From: Mycolicibacterium agri
GTDB taxonomy: Bacteria > Actinomycetota > Actinomycetes > Mycobacteriales > Mycobacteriaceae
DNA length: 64,000 nucleotides
Reading direction: 5' to 3'
NCBI RefSeq assembly: GCF_002553505.1
Contig: NZ_PDCP01000001.1
Span: 161,791 to 225,790, forward strand
Below, piece by piece: positions 1-7,579 of this stretch. The notes beneath the pieces were generated by a model, which searched no databases, was not told where the DNA came from, and worked only from the letters and a program-made list of their open reading frames with translations. Position 1 is the stretch's first letter, and each line of letters opens with the position of its first letter. Made by a program: the position numbers and the translations under genes.

Positions 1-2
1 GT

Positions 3-554
3 TCCCTTTTCGACAGTTACCGAACGATCCCTAAACACAAAGTTGAACGACCCCGGCTATTCGTAACGTTGGGAACTATCTACCCTTACCGATTCGATGC
101 GCTCGTCGACGCCATTCTCTCGACAGGCCTTGCGGACAGCCGGACGGTTTGGCAGTTGGGGACCACGACGCGAGAAGGGCTGCCTGGCAACGCCGTTTCA
201 CAAATGGGCGGCGCTGAATTCGAACGGTGCGCGCGCATCGCCGATGTCGTCATCACTCACGCCGGCGTCGGGACAATCATGCACCTGCTTGACATGGGCA
301 TCTTCCCAGTGGTGGTGCCACGTAGAGCCAAGCGAAGTGAGCACGTCGACGACCATCAGTGCCAAATCGCCGGATTGCTCGACACTCGTGCGATTTCGAT
401 GGTGACCGAAGCAGATGACCTGCACCGAAGCACGATAATCGCAGCCTCGGGAAGCGCTGTTCGGAGCATGGGGGTGCCAGCAACACGTAATGACACATGG
501 CCATCGGTCCAATCGCCCAGGGAACTGCCAAGTGAACGAACGGAGATTTCATGA
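3..554 (+). CDS. Glycosyltransferase family 28 C-terminal domain protein, 5' partial
   Basis: The reading frame is open from the window edge through the TTG at 69, so this is the C-terminal part of a longer gene rather than a short protein starting there. The in-frame upstream residues run into FVTLGTIYPYRFD, the typical first strand of the GT28 C-terminal (Alg13/PssE-like) nucleotide-sugar domain. The THAGVGTIMHLLDMGIPVV-like stretch near the middle is the family's acceptor-loop/UDP-binding signature, here with 'GVGT'. PssE/Alg13-type proteins often pair with a separate membrane partner (PssD/Alg14), which would lie upstream, outside the window. The stop overlaps the next start (ATGA at 551-554), so the gene is the head of the visible operon. 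The domain assignment is firm; sugar and acceptor are unknown. Confidence 0.8.
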   Translation, partial: SLFDSYRTIPKHKVERPRLFVTLGTIYPYRFDALVDAILSTGLADSRTVWQLGTTTREGLPGNAVSQMGGAEFERCARIADVVITHAGVGTIMHLLDMGIFPVVVPRRAKRSEHVDDHQCQIAGLLDTRAISMVTEADDLHRSTIIAASGSAVRSMGVPATRNDTWPSVQSPRELPSERTEIS

Positions 555-1807
555 ACTGCCGCCTGTGCGGTTCCACTCGCCTCCACAGTGTGCTGGATCT
601 CGGCGCCACGCCGCCGTGCGAGAAGTTCCTCGAGGTCGATGACCTCGATTCGCCCGAGCCGACGTTTCCGTTGCATCTTCGGTTGTGCGAGGACTGCTTG
701 CTGCTGCAGATTCCGGCGCTGATCACTCCGGAGGAAACCTTCACCGAATATGCCTACTTCTCGTCATATTCCGACAGCTGGGTCCAGCACGCGAGGCGGT
801 TCGTCGATGACGCCGTCACGCGGCTTGACCTCGGCCCTGAATCGTTCGTCGTCGAGGTCGCCAGCAATGACGGATATCTGCTTCGACACGTACTGGCAGC
901 AGGCATACCGTGCCTCGGAATCGAACCGTCCGTAAATGTGGGAGCCGCTGCCCGCGAGTCGGGCATTCCGACGCTGACCGCATTCCTCGACGAGCAACTC
1001 GCCGCTGAGGTGCGAACGGATCACGGCCCGGCGGATCTCGTCGTCGCCAACAACGTTTACGCGCACATCCCCGACCTTCTGGGTTTCACGCGGTCACTTC
1101 GTGGACTGCTCGCCGACGACGGCTGGCTGAGCATCGAAGTCCATCATGCACTGAACCTCGTCACATTAGGCCAGTTCGACACCATCTACCACGAGCATTT
1201 TCAGTACTACACAGTGCTTTCGGCGCAGCGTGCACTCGCCTCGGCCGGTCTGGCGCTGGTGGATGTGGAGATGATCCCTACACACGGTGGATCGATTCGG
1301 CTCTGGGCACGGCCCGTAGAGATCGCCGAACCGCAGCATCAACGCGTCACCGATGTGCTCCGGATCGAGGAGGAAGCCGGACTGCACCAGATCGACGGCT
1401 ATTTCCGGCTGCAGCGGCAGGCCGAAGCTGTTCGCCACGCACTGTTACGTTTTTTACTCGAATGCCGCGCCGACGGCAAGCAAGTCGTCGGTTACGGAGC
1501 ACCGGGTAAGGGCAACACTTTGCTCAACTACTGCGGTATCCGCTGTGATCTGCTGGATTACACCGTTGATCGCAATCCCTACAAGCACGGGCGCTTCACC
1601 CCCGGCACGCGGATTCCGATCCATGACCCGGCGCAGATCGACAAGGACCGGCCCGACGTCGTGCTGGTGCTGCCCTGGAACCTCGAGGCCGAGTTGACCG
1701 AACAACTTGCCTACATCGCGGAATGGGGCGGTCAACTCGTCTTTCCGCTGCCCACGCTGCATACCGCGGCTATCTCGAATCCGCCGAAAAGAAAGGTGGC
1801 AACATGA
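551..1807 (+). CDS. NDP-hexose C-methyltransferase (class I SAM-dependent, zinc-binding)
   Basis: This 418-aa protein has the three-part layout of deoxysugar C-methyltransferases such as TylCIII/TcaB9. The N-terminal zinc site has C3/C6 and C46/C49. A SAM-binding Rossmann domain carries the motif EVASNDG near residues 102-108. A C-terminal nucleotide-binding methyltransf_14 domain contains YGAPGKGNTLLNY. The catalytic-site motif YHEH (about 213-216) followed by YY is intact, so the enzyme looks active. In known relatives it methylates C-3 of a 4-keto-6-deoxy nucleotide sugar using SAM. It overlaps both neighbours by ATGA, so translation is coupled to the cytidylyltransferase that follows. The NDP-sugar substrate is inferred from context (possibly CDP-linked) and not proven. 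Confidence 0.88.
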   Translation: MNCRLCGSTRLHSVLDLGATPPCEKFLEVDDLDSPEPTFPLHLRLCEDCLLLQIPALITPEETFTEYAYFSSYSDSWVQHARRFVDDAVTRLDLGPESFVVEVASNDGYLLRHVLAAGIPCLGIEPSVNVGAAARESGIPTLTAFLDEQLAAEVRTDHGPADLVVANNVYAHIPDLLGFTRSLRGLLADDGWLSIEVHHALNLVTLGQFDTIYHEHFQYYTVLSAQRALASAGLALVDVEMIPTHGGSIRLWARPVEIAEPQHQRVTDVLRIEEEAGLHQIDGYFRLQRQAEAVRHALLRFLLECRADGKQVVGYGAPGKGNTLLNYCGIRCDLLDYTVDRNPYKHGRFTPGTRIPIHDPAQIDKDRPDVVLVLPWNLEAELTEQLAYIAEWGGQLVFPLPTLHTAAISNPPKRKVAT

Positions 1808-2604
1808 AAGTCGTTCTGTTCTGCGGTGGTTACGGCATGCGAATGCGCAACAGCGTTGACGACATGGTGCCGAAGCCGATGCAGATGATCGGACCCCGGC
1901 CGCTCATCTGGCATGTGATGCGCTATTACGCACACTTCGGACACAAGGAATTCATTCTGTGCCTCGGTTACGGTGCTGCGCACATCAAGAACTATTTCCT
2001 GACCTACCAGGAAGCCGCGTCGAATGATTTCGTGATGCGCGGCGGACAGGTCCAATTGATGCACTCGGATATCAGTGACTGGTCGATCTCGTTCGTCGAC
2101 ACCGGACTCGAATCGGCGATCGGTGAACGTCTACGCCGGGTGCGAGACCACCTCAAGGGTGACGAATACTTTCTGGCCAACTACGCCGACGTGCTCAGCG
2201 ATGCACCGCTGGACGACATGATCGAACAGTTCCACCAATACGGCGCAACCGCTTCGATGATGGTCGTCCCGCCGCAGTCGTCCTTCCACTGCGTTGAGGT
2301 GTCCGAGAACGGCGAGGTCAAGGACATCATTGCGGTGTCCAAGCTGCCGATATGGGAGAACGGCGGATTCTTCGTGCTGTCGCAGGAGATCTTCGACCTC
2401 TTGCCCCCCGGTGGCGATCTGGTCGCCGATGTCTGCGGCACGTTGGCGGGGCAGGGCAAGTTGTTCGGTTACCGGTACGAAGGATTCTGGAAGCCCGCCG
2501 ACACTTTCAAGGAACGAGCCGAACTCGAATCCAGATATCACAGCGGCGACCGGCCATGGATGTTGTGGGAAAAGCCGGTCGGCGCCGCGTCCGGGGCACG
2601 ATGA
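1804..2604 (+). CDS. Glucose-1-phosphate cytidylyltransferase-like nucleotidyltransferase
   Basis: The 266-aa protein starts at ATG 1804, which overlaps the previous stop (ATGA); an in-frame upstream extension to 1723 is a shadow. It opens with VVLFCGGYGMRMRN, the nucleotidyltransferase P-loop, then VPKPMQMIG and LIWHVMRYYAHFG. The latter resembles RfbF, which makes CDP-glucose from CTP and glucose-1-phosphate. LANYADVLSD supplies the metal-binding Asp. C-terminal GFWKPADTFKERAELE matches the family's 'DT.rd...L' end. Cytosolic. The usual partner, a CDP-glucose 4,6-dehydratase, is not recognisable next door. Either the epimerase at 3303 fills a related role or the dehydratase lies upstream of the window. 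Family confidence is good; exact sugar is inferred. Confidence 0.85.
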   Translation: MKVVLFCGGYGMRMRNSVDDMVPKPMQMIGPRPLIWHVMRYYAHFGHKEFILCLGYGAAHIKNYFLTYQEAASNDFVMRGGQVQLMHSDISDWSISFVDTGLESAIGERLRRVRDHLKGDEYFLANYADVLSDAPLDDMIEQFHQYGATASMMVVPPQSSFHCVEVSENGEVKDIIAVSKLPIWENGGFFVLSQEIFDLLPPGGDLVADVCGTLAGQGKLFGYRYEGFWKPADTFKERAELESRYHSGDRPWMLWEKPVGAASGAR

Positions 2605-3290
2605 TCCAACTACTCACCGGCGTGCTCGACGAAATCGCGGTCGTAGGTGCGCATTGCGACGACATCGCGATCGGTATGGGTGGCACCCTGCTCACCCTCG
2701 CGACCTCTAACCCAGGTCTGCGGGTCAGGGGTCTTGTGCTGTCCGGCGGCGGCACTGAACGCGAAGCCGAGGAGATCGAAGCATTGGCGGGGTTCTGTCC
2801 TGGCGCCGATGTGAACCTGACGGTGCTCGATGTGCCGGATGGACGGGGGCCAGCGCACTGGGAGCGAATAAAGAATCACCTCCGTGACTTTCGCGTGTCG
2901 TGCAGACCGCAAGTGGTGTTCGGCCCACATCGCGGAGATGCACATCAGGATCACCGGCTGCTGGCGAAGCTGTTGCCCACCGAGTTCCGTGATCACCTCG
3001 TGCTCGGCTACGAGATCCTCAAATGGGAAGCAGACACCCCGCGCCCTACGCTATTTCATCCCCTCGCGACCGCCGTCGCCGAGGAGAAGGCACGCCTTCT
3101 GCACAAGCACTATCCCTCGCAGATAAGCCACGACTGGTTCGACGAGCAAGCGTTTCTCGGCCTGTCCAGACTTCGCGGAGTGCAATGCCGCAGCGTGCAC
3201 GCTGAAGGCTTCATCCTCGAAAAGGCAACGATCTCATTCGGGCGGCGCGAAAAGCCGGTACCGCAGGCAGTCTCACCAACGAAAACATAA
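2601..3290 (+). CDS. PIG-L family deacetylase
   Basis: The 229-aa product begins at ATG 2601 (ATGA overlap with the cytidylyltransferase). The N-terminal AVVGAHCDDIAIGMGG is the PIG-L zinc motif (AHxDD), where the second Asp is the general base. GPHRGDAHQDHR supplies the second zinc-ligand region (HxDH). These enzymes remove N-acetyl groups from sugars such as GlcNAc-PI, mycothiol precursor, or nucleotide/lipid-linked amino sugars. Its place inside a nucleotide-sugar operon suggests a glycan precursor as substrate rather than mycothiol. It has no signal peptide, so it probably acts in the cytosol. The gap to the next gene is short. Confidence 0.87.
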   Translation: MIQLLTGVLDEIAVVGAHCDDIAIGMGGTLLTLATSNPGLRVRGLVLSGGGTEREAEEIEALAGFCPGADVNLTVLDVPDGRGPAHWERIKNHLRDFRVSCRPQVVFGPHRGDAHQDHRLLAKLLPTEFRDHLVLGYEILKWEADTPRPTLFHPLATAVAEEKARLLHKHYPSQISHDWFDEQAFLGLSRLRGVQCRSVHAEGFILEKATISFGRREKPVPQAVSPTKT

Positions 3291-3302
3291 GGGGTAGTGG
3301 CA

Positions 3303-4331
3303 ATGCGAGTACTCATCACTGGGCATCAAGGATACCTGGGCACCGTCATGGTGCCGATCCTGCGCGACGCGGGTCACGAGGTAACCGGCTTGGATTCGGG
3401 TTTCTTCGCCGACTGCGTTCTTGGCCCGGCCCCCGCGGATCCGCCGGGAATGCGGGTGGACCTCAGGGATGTGACAGTGGAACAGCTGACCGGCTTCGAC
3501 GCGGTCATTCATCTAGCGGCGCTGTCCAACGACCCGCTCGGTGCGCTTGCACCCCAAATCACCTACGACATCAACCACCACGCGTCGGTCAAGTTGGCCC
3601 GGCTCGCCAAGGCGGCGGGTGTGCGGAGATTCCTCTATGCCTCCACCTGCTCGGTGTACGGAGCAGCGGGAGAGGACCTGGTCACCGAGAGCGCCCCGCT
3701 GCGACCGTTGACCCCTTACGCGGAAAGCAAAGTCAGGGTCGAATACGACGTAGCGGCAATGGCCGATGAATCCTTCTCGCCCGTGTTCTTGCGCAATGCG
3801 ACCGCTTTCGGCTTCTCGCCGCGGCTGCGTGCGGACATCGTGCTGAACAACCTTGTCGGCCACGCCGTCCTCACCGGCGATGTTCGTGTGCTTTCAGACG
3901 GGACGCCATGGCGACCGCTCGTGCACGCCAGGGACATCGCCGCGGCCTTCCTCCTCGCGTTGGAGGCGCCGATCGACAGAGTGCATTGCGCCGCTTACAA
4001 CGTCGGCACCGAATCGAACAATCTGACCGTCGCTGAGATCGCCCAGTCGGTGGTCGATGTGGTTCCCGGCGCCAAGTTGTTGATCACCGGTGAGACCGGG
4101 GGCGACCCTCGCTCGTACCGAGTGGATTTCTCGGCATTCCGCGAGGCGCTGGGCTTCAAAGCGAAATGGTCGATTCCCGATGGTGCCGCTGAGCTCTACA
4201 AGGAGTACGTCGCCGCCGGGCTCACCGCTGACGACTTCGCCAACAAGTTCACTCGGCTGGCGCACCTCAAATCACTGCAGGCCGACAATGTCGTCGACGA
4301 GTCCATGCGACGGATCACGACAGATGTGTGA
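3303..4331 (+). CDS. NAD-dependent nucleotide-sugar epimerase/dehydratase (extended SDR)
   Basis: The 342-aa protein has an N-terminal Rossmann motif TGHQGYLG and catalytic YxxxK in PYAESKVRVEY, preceded by STCSVYG. It continues with LRNATAFGFSPRLR and VHARDIAAAF, typical of extended SDRs that act on nucleotide sugars. ATG 3303 is preferred over GTG 3297 because the AGGGG Shine-Dalgarno sits 7-9 nt before the ATG. It is the last gene of the first plus-strand operon and overlaps the convergent RmlC-like gene by 17 nt. With the cytidylyltransferase and C-methyltransferase it probably converts a CDP- or dTDP-hexose intermediate by 4,6-dehydration, reduction or epimerisation. The sequence alone does not decide between these. 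Confidence 0.85.
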   Translation: MRVLITGHQGYLGTVMVPILRDAGHEVTGLDSGFFADCVLGPAPADPPGMRVDLRDVTVEQLTGFDAVIHLAALSNDPLGALAPQITYDINHHASVKLARLAKAAGVRRFLYASTCSVYGAAGEDLVTESAPLRPLTPYAESKVRVEYDVAAMADESFSPVFLRNATAFGFSPRLRADIVLNNLVGHAVLTGDVRVLSDGTPWRPLVHARDIAAAFLLALEAPIDRVHCAAYNVGTESNNLTVAEIAQSVVDVVPGAKLLITGETGGDPRSYRVDFSAFREALGFKAKWSIPDGAAELYKEYVAAGLTADDFANKFTRLAHLKSLQADNVVDESMRRITTDV

Positions 4332-4869
4332 GCAGCTCAGCCCAGCTTCCGGCGCTCGCGTCGCGGGGCGAGACCGCCGTCACCGGCAGCGGCCAGTGGA
4401 TGCCGATATCCGGGTCGTTGTACGCCACGGCGAGGTCCTCGGAGGGGTCATGGGGACGATCGATCCGATAGCACACGTCGGCGGTGGCGGTCAGCGCCTG
4501 GAAGCCGTGCAAGAACCCGGGCGGCACGTAAAGATGTTGAAAATCTTTGTCATCGAGCAGGAATTCCTGGTGCCGGCCGAATGTCGGCGAATCCCTCCGA
4601 ATATCGACCAGCACATCGTGCACCGCTCCGTTGGCGCAGCGCACGAGCTTCGCCTCGCCCCGTCCCGCCCGGCCGTGCAAGCCGCGAATGACGCCCTTCG
4701 CCGAACGAGATTGGGAGTCCTGGACGAACGAAGCGGAGAATCCCGGGCGACCGAGATAGTCGTCGAAGATCTTCGCGTCGAACGTACGGGTGAACAGCCC
4801 ACGCTCGTCCCGGAACGGCTGCGGGACGAGGACAAGAACGTCCTTGAGATCCGCGGTTTCGATACGCAC
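4315..4869 (-). CDS. dTDP-4-dehydrorhamnose 3,5-epimerase-like (RmlC family cupin)
   Basis: The 184-aa product has the RmlC family layout: LVPQPFRDERGLFTRTFD near the N-terminus, RGLHGRAGRGEAKLVRC with the catalytic His, and HDVLVDIRRDSPTFG. VPPGFLHGFQ and an internal CYRID carrying the family Tyr follow. Length matches RmlC (about 180-200 aa). It probably epimerises C-3, C-5 or both of a 4-keto-6-deoxy sugar. GTG 4869 is the only start that keeps the N-terminal beta-strand. It is divergent from the next gene with only 14 bp between starts, so promoters must overlap coding DNA. An unusual RAGRGEA replaces the common 'Q.PP..QGK' stretch, so it may act on a sugar other than dTDP-4-keto-rhamnose precursor. 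Confidence 0.86.
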   Translation of the reverse strand: MRIETADLKDVLVLVPQPFRDERGLFTRTFDAKIFDDYLGRPGFSASFVQDSQSRSAKGVIRGLHGRAGRGEAKLVRCANGAVHDVLVDIRRDSPTFGRHQEFLLDDKDFQHLYVPPGFLHGFQALTATADVCYRIDRPHDPSEDLAVAYNDPDIGIHWPLPVTAVSPRDASAGSWAELLTHLS

Positions 4870-4883
4870 ATGGAAATGCTGTC

Positions 4884-5960
4884 ATGACAGCGTGCCGCGG
4901 ATGCGGAAAAACCGATTTAACCCCAGTTCTGGATCTGGGGCAGGTGCCCGCCGCCGATCACTTCCCAGCCGTTGAAGAACCCGTCTGCGCGCAGGAGGCA
5001 TCGCACGCGCTGGTGATGGAGCTCTGCGGTGGCTGTGGCCTTGCACAACTCGCCGCCGACGACACAATCGCAGATGAGCCCCGCGGCGTGGAACCGCAGG
5101 CGCTTAAAGACCAGGCCGAGGCGGCAATCGAGCGAGTTGCCGCTGCCGGTTGGTTGCGAGGAGAAACCACTCTCGAATTCGGCAGCCCGCACGGTGGCAC
5201 CTGGATCCCGCTGCTCGCCGAACGCGGTTTCACCACCGTGTCGTCACCGGCGGACGTGGTGCTTGATTGCTTCGGCATCATGCATGAGCCAGATCAACGC
5301 AGCGCCTTCCTACGCCGCGCGCAGGTGACCAAGCGCGGCGGTATCCTGTTGCTGCAGTACCACTCGCTCGTGACGATTGTCGAGCAAGGCCAGTGGAACG
5401 CCCTGCGGCACGGGCATTTTGCGTACTATTCGTTGACCGCGCTAACGCGGCTGCTCGGTGCGGCCGGACTTCGCGTCGTCACCGCCTGGGACTTCGACCT
5501 TTATGGCGGCACGGTGTTGCTGGCGGCAGTACACGGAAATGCCGAGCCCGATGAGACGGTGAGGTGCATTCTCGAGACCGAGGACGCACTGGGTATCACC
5601 AGTCCGGCAGTCGTCGCCGATCTCCAATCCAAAGCCGATCGGCACGTTACGGAGCTGCGGAAGTGGCTCGAGGCGGAGTCGGGCGCCGGCCGGACGATCC
5701 TTGCGTATGGCGCCGCGTCGCGTGCGGTCGCGCTGTTCAGTCGCGCGGGGATCGACGCCCGCCTACTTGCGGCGGTCGCCGACGCGTCGCCCGCCAAGCA
5801 CGGCAGGCGGATGCCAGGGACCGATATACCGATTGTGTCGCCGGATCAACTCCTGGTGGCCGAGCCGGACCAAGTGCTCTTGACAGTTCCCGATCTTCTG
5901 CCTGAAGTCGCCGCCCGTTTTCCAGAACTTGACGGTCGGTGGAAGGTCGACATCCCATGA
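4884..5960 (+). CDS. Shortened, divergent sugar C-methyltransferase-like protein
   Basis: This 358-aa protein is homologous in layout to the methyltransferase at 551-1807. It has zinc cysteines C4/C7 and C48/C51, a middle domain, and a C-terminal domain with YGAASRAVALFS. It is about 60 residues shorter. The SAM motif I is degraded: LEFGSPHGGTW replaces the EVASNDG type. The YHEH active-site motif is reduced to RHGH (residues 175-178), although the following FAYYS is kept. It may have lost SAM binding and act as a structural partner, or it may act on another substrate. ATG 4884 lies in a perfect CTGTCATGACAG palindrome. No stop or frameshift is seen, so it is not an obvious pseudogene. Confidence 0.75.
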   Translation: MTACRGCGKTDLTPVLDLGQVPAADHFPAVEEPVCAQEASHALVMELCGGCGLAQLAADDTIADEPRGVEPQALKDQAEAAIERVAAAGWLRGETTLEFGSPHGGTWIPLLAERGFTTVSSPADVVLDCFGIMHEPDQRSAFLRRAQVTKRGGILLLQYHSLVTIVEQGQWNALRHGHFAYYSLTALTRLLGAAGLRVVTAWDFDLYGGTVLLAAVHGNAEPDETVRCILETEDALGITSPAVVADLQSKADRHVTELRKWLEAESGAGRTILAYGAASRAVALFSRAGIDARLLAAVADASPAKHGRRMPGTDIPIVSPDQLLVAEPDQVLLTVPDLLPEVAARFPELDGRWKVDIP

Positions 5961-5994
5961 ATCTTGTTCCTGTCCAGAAAGGTAGGCGCTCCTC

Positions 5995-6888
5995 ATGACC
6001 ACAGTTCTGTTCAACCCCGACCTCGCCGACGAAGAGCGGCGTGCGCGGCTGTATCGCGGGCAGGTCCTCGTGTTCTCGGCGTCACCGGAGTCGCTTGCGC
6101 TGGTCGACCACGCCCGCGACCTCATCACCGAAGCGTTTGGCCAACGAGACCCGCAGACCGCGCAGTACGACGTGCCGGTCGAGGAGTTCGCGTCGCTACT
6201 AGCGGACCTGAAGCCGAGGTTCATCCATCATCCCGAGTCGAAGAAGCGGATCAGGGCGGTGTTAGAGCGCTTCGGCTGTGACCTCGACCGGACCTATTTC
6301 GACGTCCCTCGGATGCGGACGTCGACTTCCGATGACTTCTTGACGACCGGGATCTCCTATGCGTTCCACCCGCATCGGGACACGTGGTACTCCGCGCCGT
6401 TCAGTCAGCTCAACTGGTGGATCCCGATCTATCCGGTGGTTCCCGAAAACGTGATGGCGTTTCATCCCCAATACTGGGACCGCCCAGTGCGCAATGGGTC
6501 GCGTCGCTACAACTACTACGAGTGGAATCGGACCAGCAGGCCCACCGCTGCCCAGCACATCAAGGTTGACACTCGGGATCAGCCGAAACCGGAGGAGCCC
6601 CTGCAACTCGAACCCCAGGTGCGCGTCGTGCCCGAGGTAGGCGGGATCATGCTCTTTTCCGGCAATCAGTTGCACTCGACTGTTCCGAACACTTCCGGCC
6701 AGACCAGGTTCAGCATCGATTTTCGGACCGTGAACATCGACGACGTGCAATCCCGCGTCGAGGCACCGAACATCGATTCGGAATGCACAGGGACATCGTT
6801 GCGAGACTTCCTGTGCGCAAGCAATTTCGAGCGGATCGCCGAAGATGTTGTGGTTTCTTATGAGGGATTGGCGCCTGCGAATGTATGA
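5995..6888 (+). CDS. Phytanoyl-CoA dioxygenase (PhyH)-like Fe(II)/2-oxoglutarate oxygenase
   Basis: The 297-aa protein shows the double-stranded beta-helix metal triad. H127-R-D129 lies in AFHPHRDTWYS, and a distal His lies in NQLHSTVPNTSG (about H227). It is followed about 11 residues later by the 2-oxoglutarate-binding Arg in QTRFSIDFR. These are the residues of non-heme Fe(II)/2OG hydroxylases of the PhyH/PhnX type. No signal peptide is present, so it should act in the cytosol. In this cluster it could hydroxylate or epimerise a sugar, lipid or amino-sugar precursor; the substrate cannot be read from the sequence. It lies 34 bp after the degenerate methyltransferase and 31 bp before the DUF218 gene, in one plus-strand run. 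Confidence 0.82.
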   Translation: MTTVLFNPDLADEERRARLYRGQVLVFSASPESLALVDHARDLITEAFGQRDPQTAQYDVPVEEFASLLADLKPRFIHHPESKKRIRAVLERFGCDLDRTYFDVPRMRTSTSDDFLTTGISYAFHPHRDTWYSAPFSQLNWWIPIYPVVPENVMAFHPQYWDRPVRNGSRRYNYYEWNRTSRPTAAQHIKVDTRDQPKPEEPLQLEPQVRVVPEVGGIMLFSGNQLHSTVPNTSGQTRFSIDFRTVNIDDVQSRVEAPNIDSECTGTSLRDFLCASNFERIAEDVVVSYEGLAPANV

Positions 6889-6919
6889 ATCTTCAGTGAC
6901 CTGTCGCGAGGAGGCGGCG

Positions 6920-7501
6920 GTGGACAGACCGCCTCCAGCGACCATCCGTCGGAGGCCGAGGACGAAACGGTCCGTGCGGTGGGGGGTGGCCGCGCTGGTC
7001 GTATTGACAGTGGTCACCATGCTGGGCTGGCCTGTCTACGTTACGCCGCAAGTTGACCAACTGCGACATGCCGATGCAGTCTTCGTTCTCGGCGGCAGCG
7101 GCGACGCTGCCTACACACTCGGACTGGAGTATGCGCTGCAGGGATACACCGCCGACGTGGTGTTCTCCAATCCCAATGGTGCTGAGGCTATTTGGCTTAC
7201 CGACCTGTGCAGCCACCAAAGATATCGCTTCACCGTGAGCTGCGTCGAGCCGAACCCCCGAACGACAAGGGGAGAAGCGCGTGCGCTTGAGCGCCTTGCG
7301 ACCGCCAAGGGCTGGCACAGCGTGATCGTGTTGACGGATGCACCACACATCACGCGTGCGCGTTACATCATCCAGCGTTGCTTCCACGGTGATCTGATGA
7401 TGAGGGAGAGCGAAACCGAACTTTCGCCGCTTGAATGGGCGCGGAGCTTCATATACCAAACTGCCGGCTTCGTCCGCGCGGCAGTGCAGTCCGGATGCTG
7501 A
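6920..7501 (+). CDS. DUF218 (YdcF/ElyC/SanA-like) membrane-anchored protein, copy 1
   Basis: GTG 6920 is chosen because a GAGGAGG Shine-Dalgarno lies 5-6 nt upstream (6908-6914). It gives 193 aa, like the paralogue at 35662 (188 aa). One N-terminal transmembrane helix (WGVAALVVLTVVTMLGW) precedes the DUF218 fold: ADAVFVLGG, then VVFSNPNGAE and TRGEARALERLA. VIVLTDAPHITRARYIIQRC and a C-terminal YQTAGFVRA follow. DUF218 proteins such as ElyC and SanA affect envelope polysaccharide and peptidoglycan assembly, but no reaction is established. Its place between a hydroxylase and an aminotransferase in a glycan locus suggests a job at the membrane in glycan building. It is a clear paralogue of the second copy. 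Confidence 0.82.
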   Translation: MDRPPPATIRRRPRTKRSVRWGVAALVVLTVVTMLGWPVYVTPQVDQLRHADAVFVLGGSGDAAYTLGLEYALQGYTADVVFSNPNGAEAIWLTDLCSHQRYRFTVSCVEPNPRTTRGEARALERLATAKGWHSVIVLTDAPHITRARYIIQRCFHGDLMMRESETELSPLEWARSFIYQTAGFVRAAVQSGC

Positions 7502-7579
7502 GCGTCATGCGATGGCAACTCAACAGACCAGCGTCAGTCGGCAGTCACAGAAGCCGCTTTCTCCGACGGGAGTTCCGCA

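Noticed and set aside
69..554. Independent short gene starting at TTG 69
   Set aside because: The frame is open upstream to the window edge and encodes conserved residues (FVTLGT), so it is the 3' part of a longer glycosyltransferase gene.
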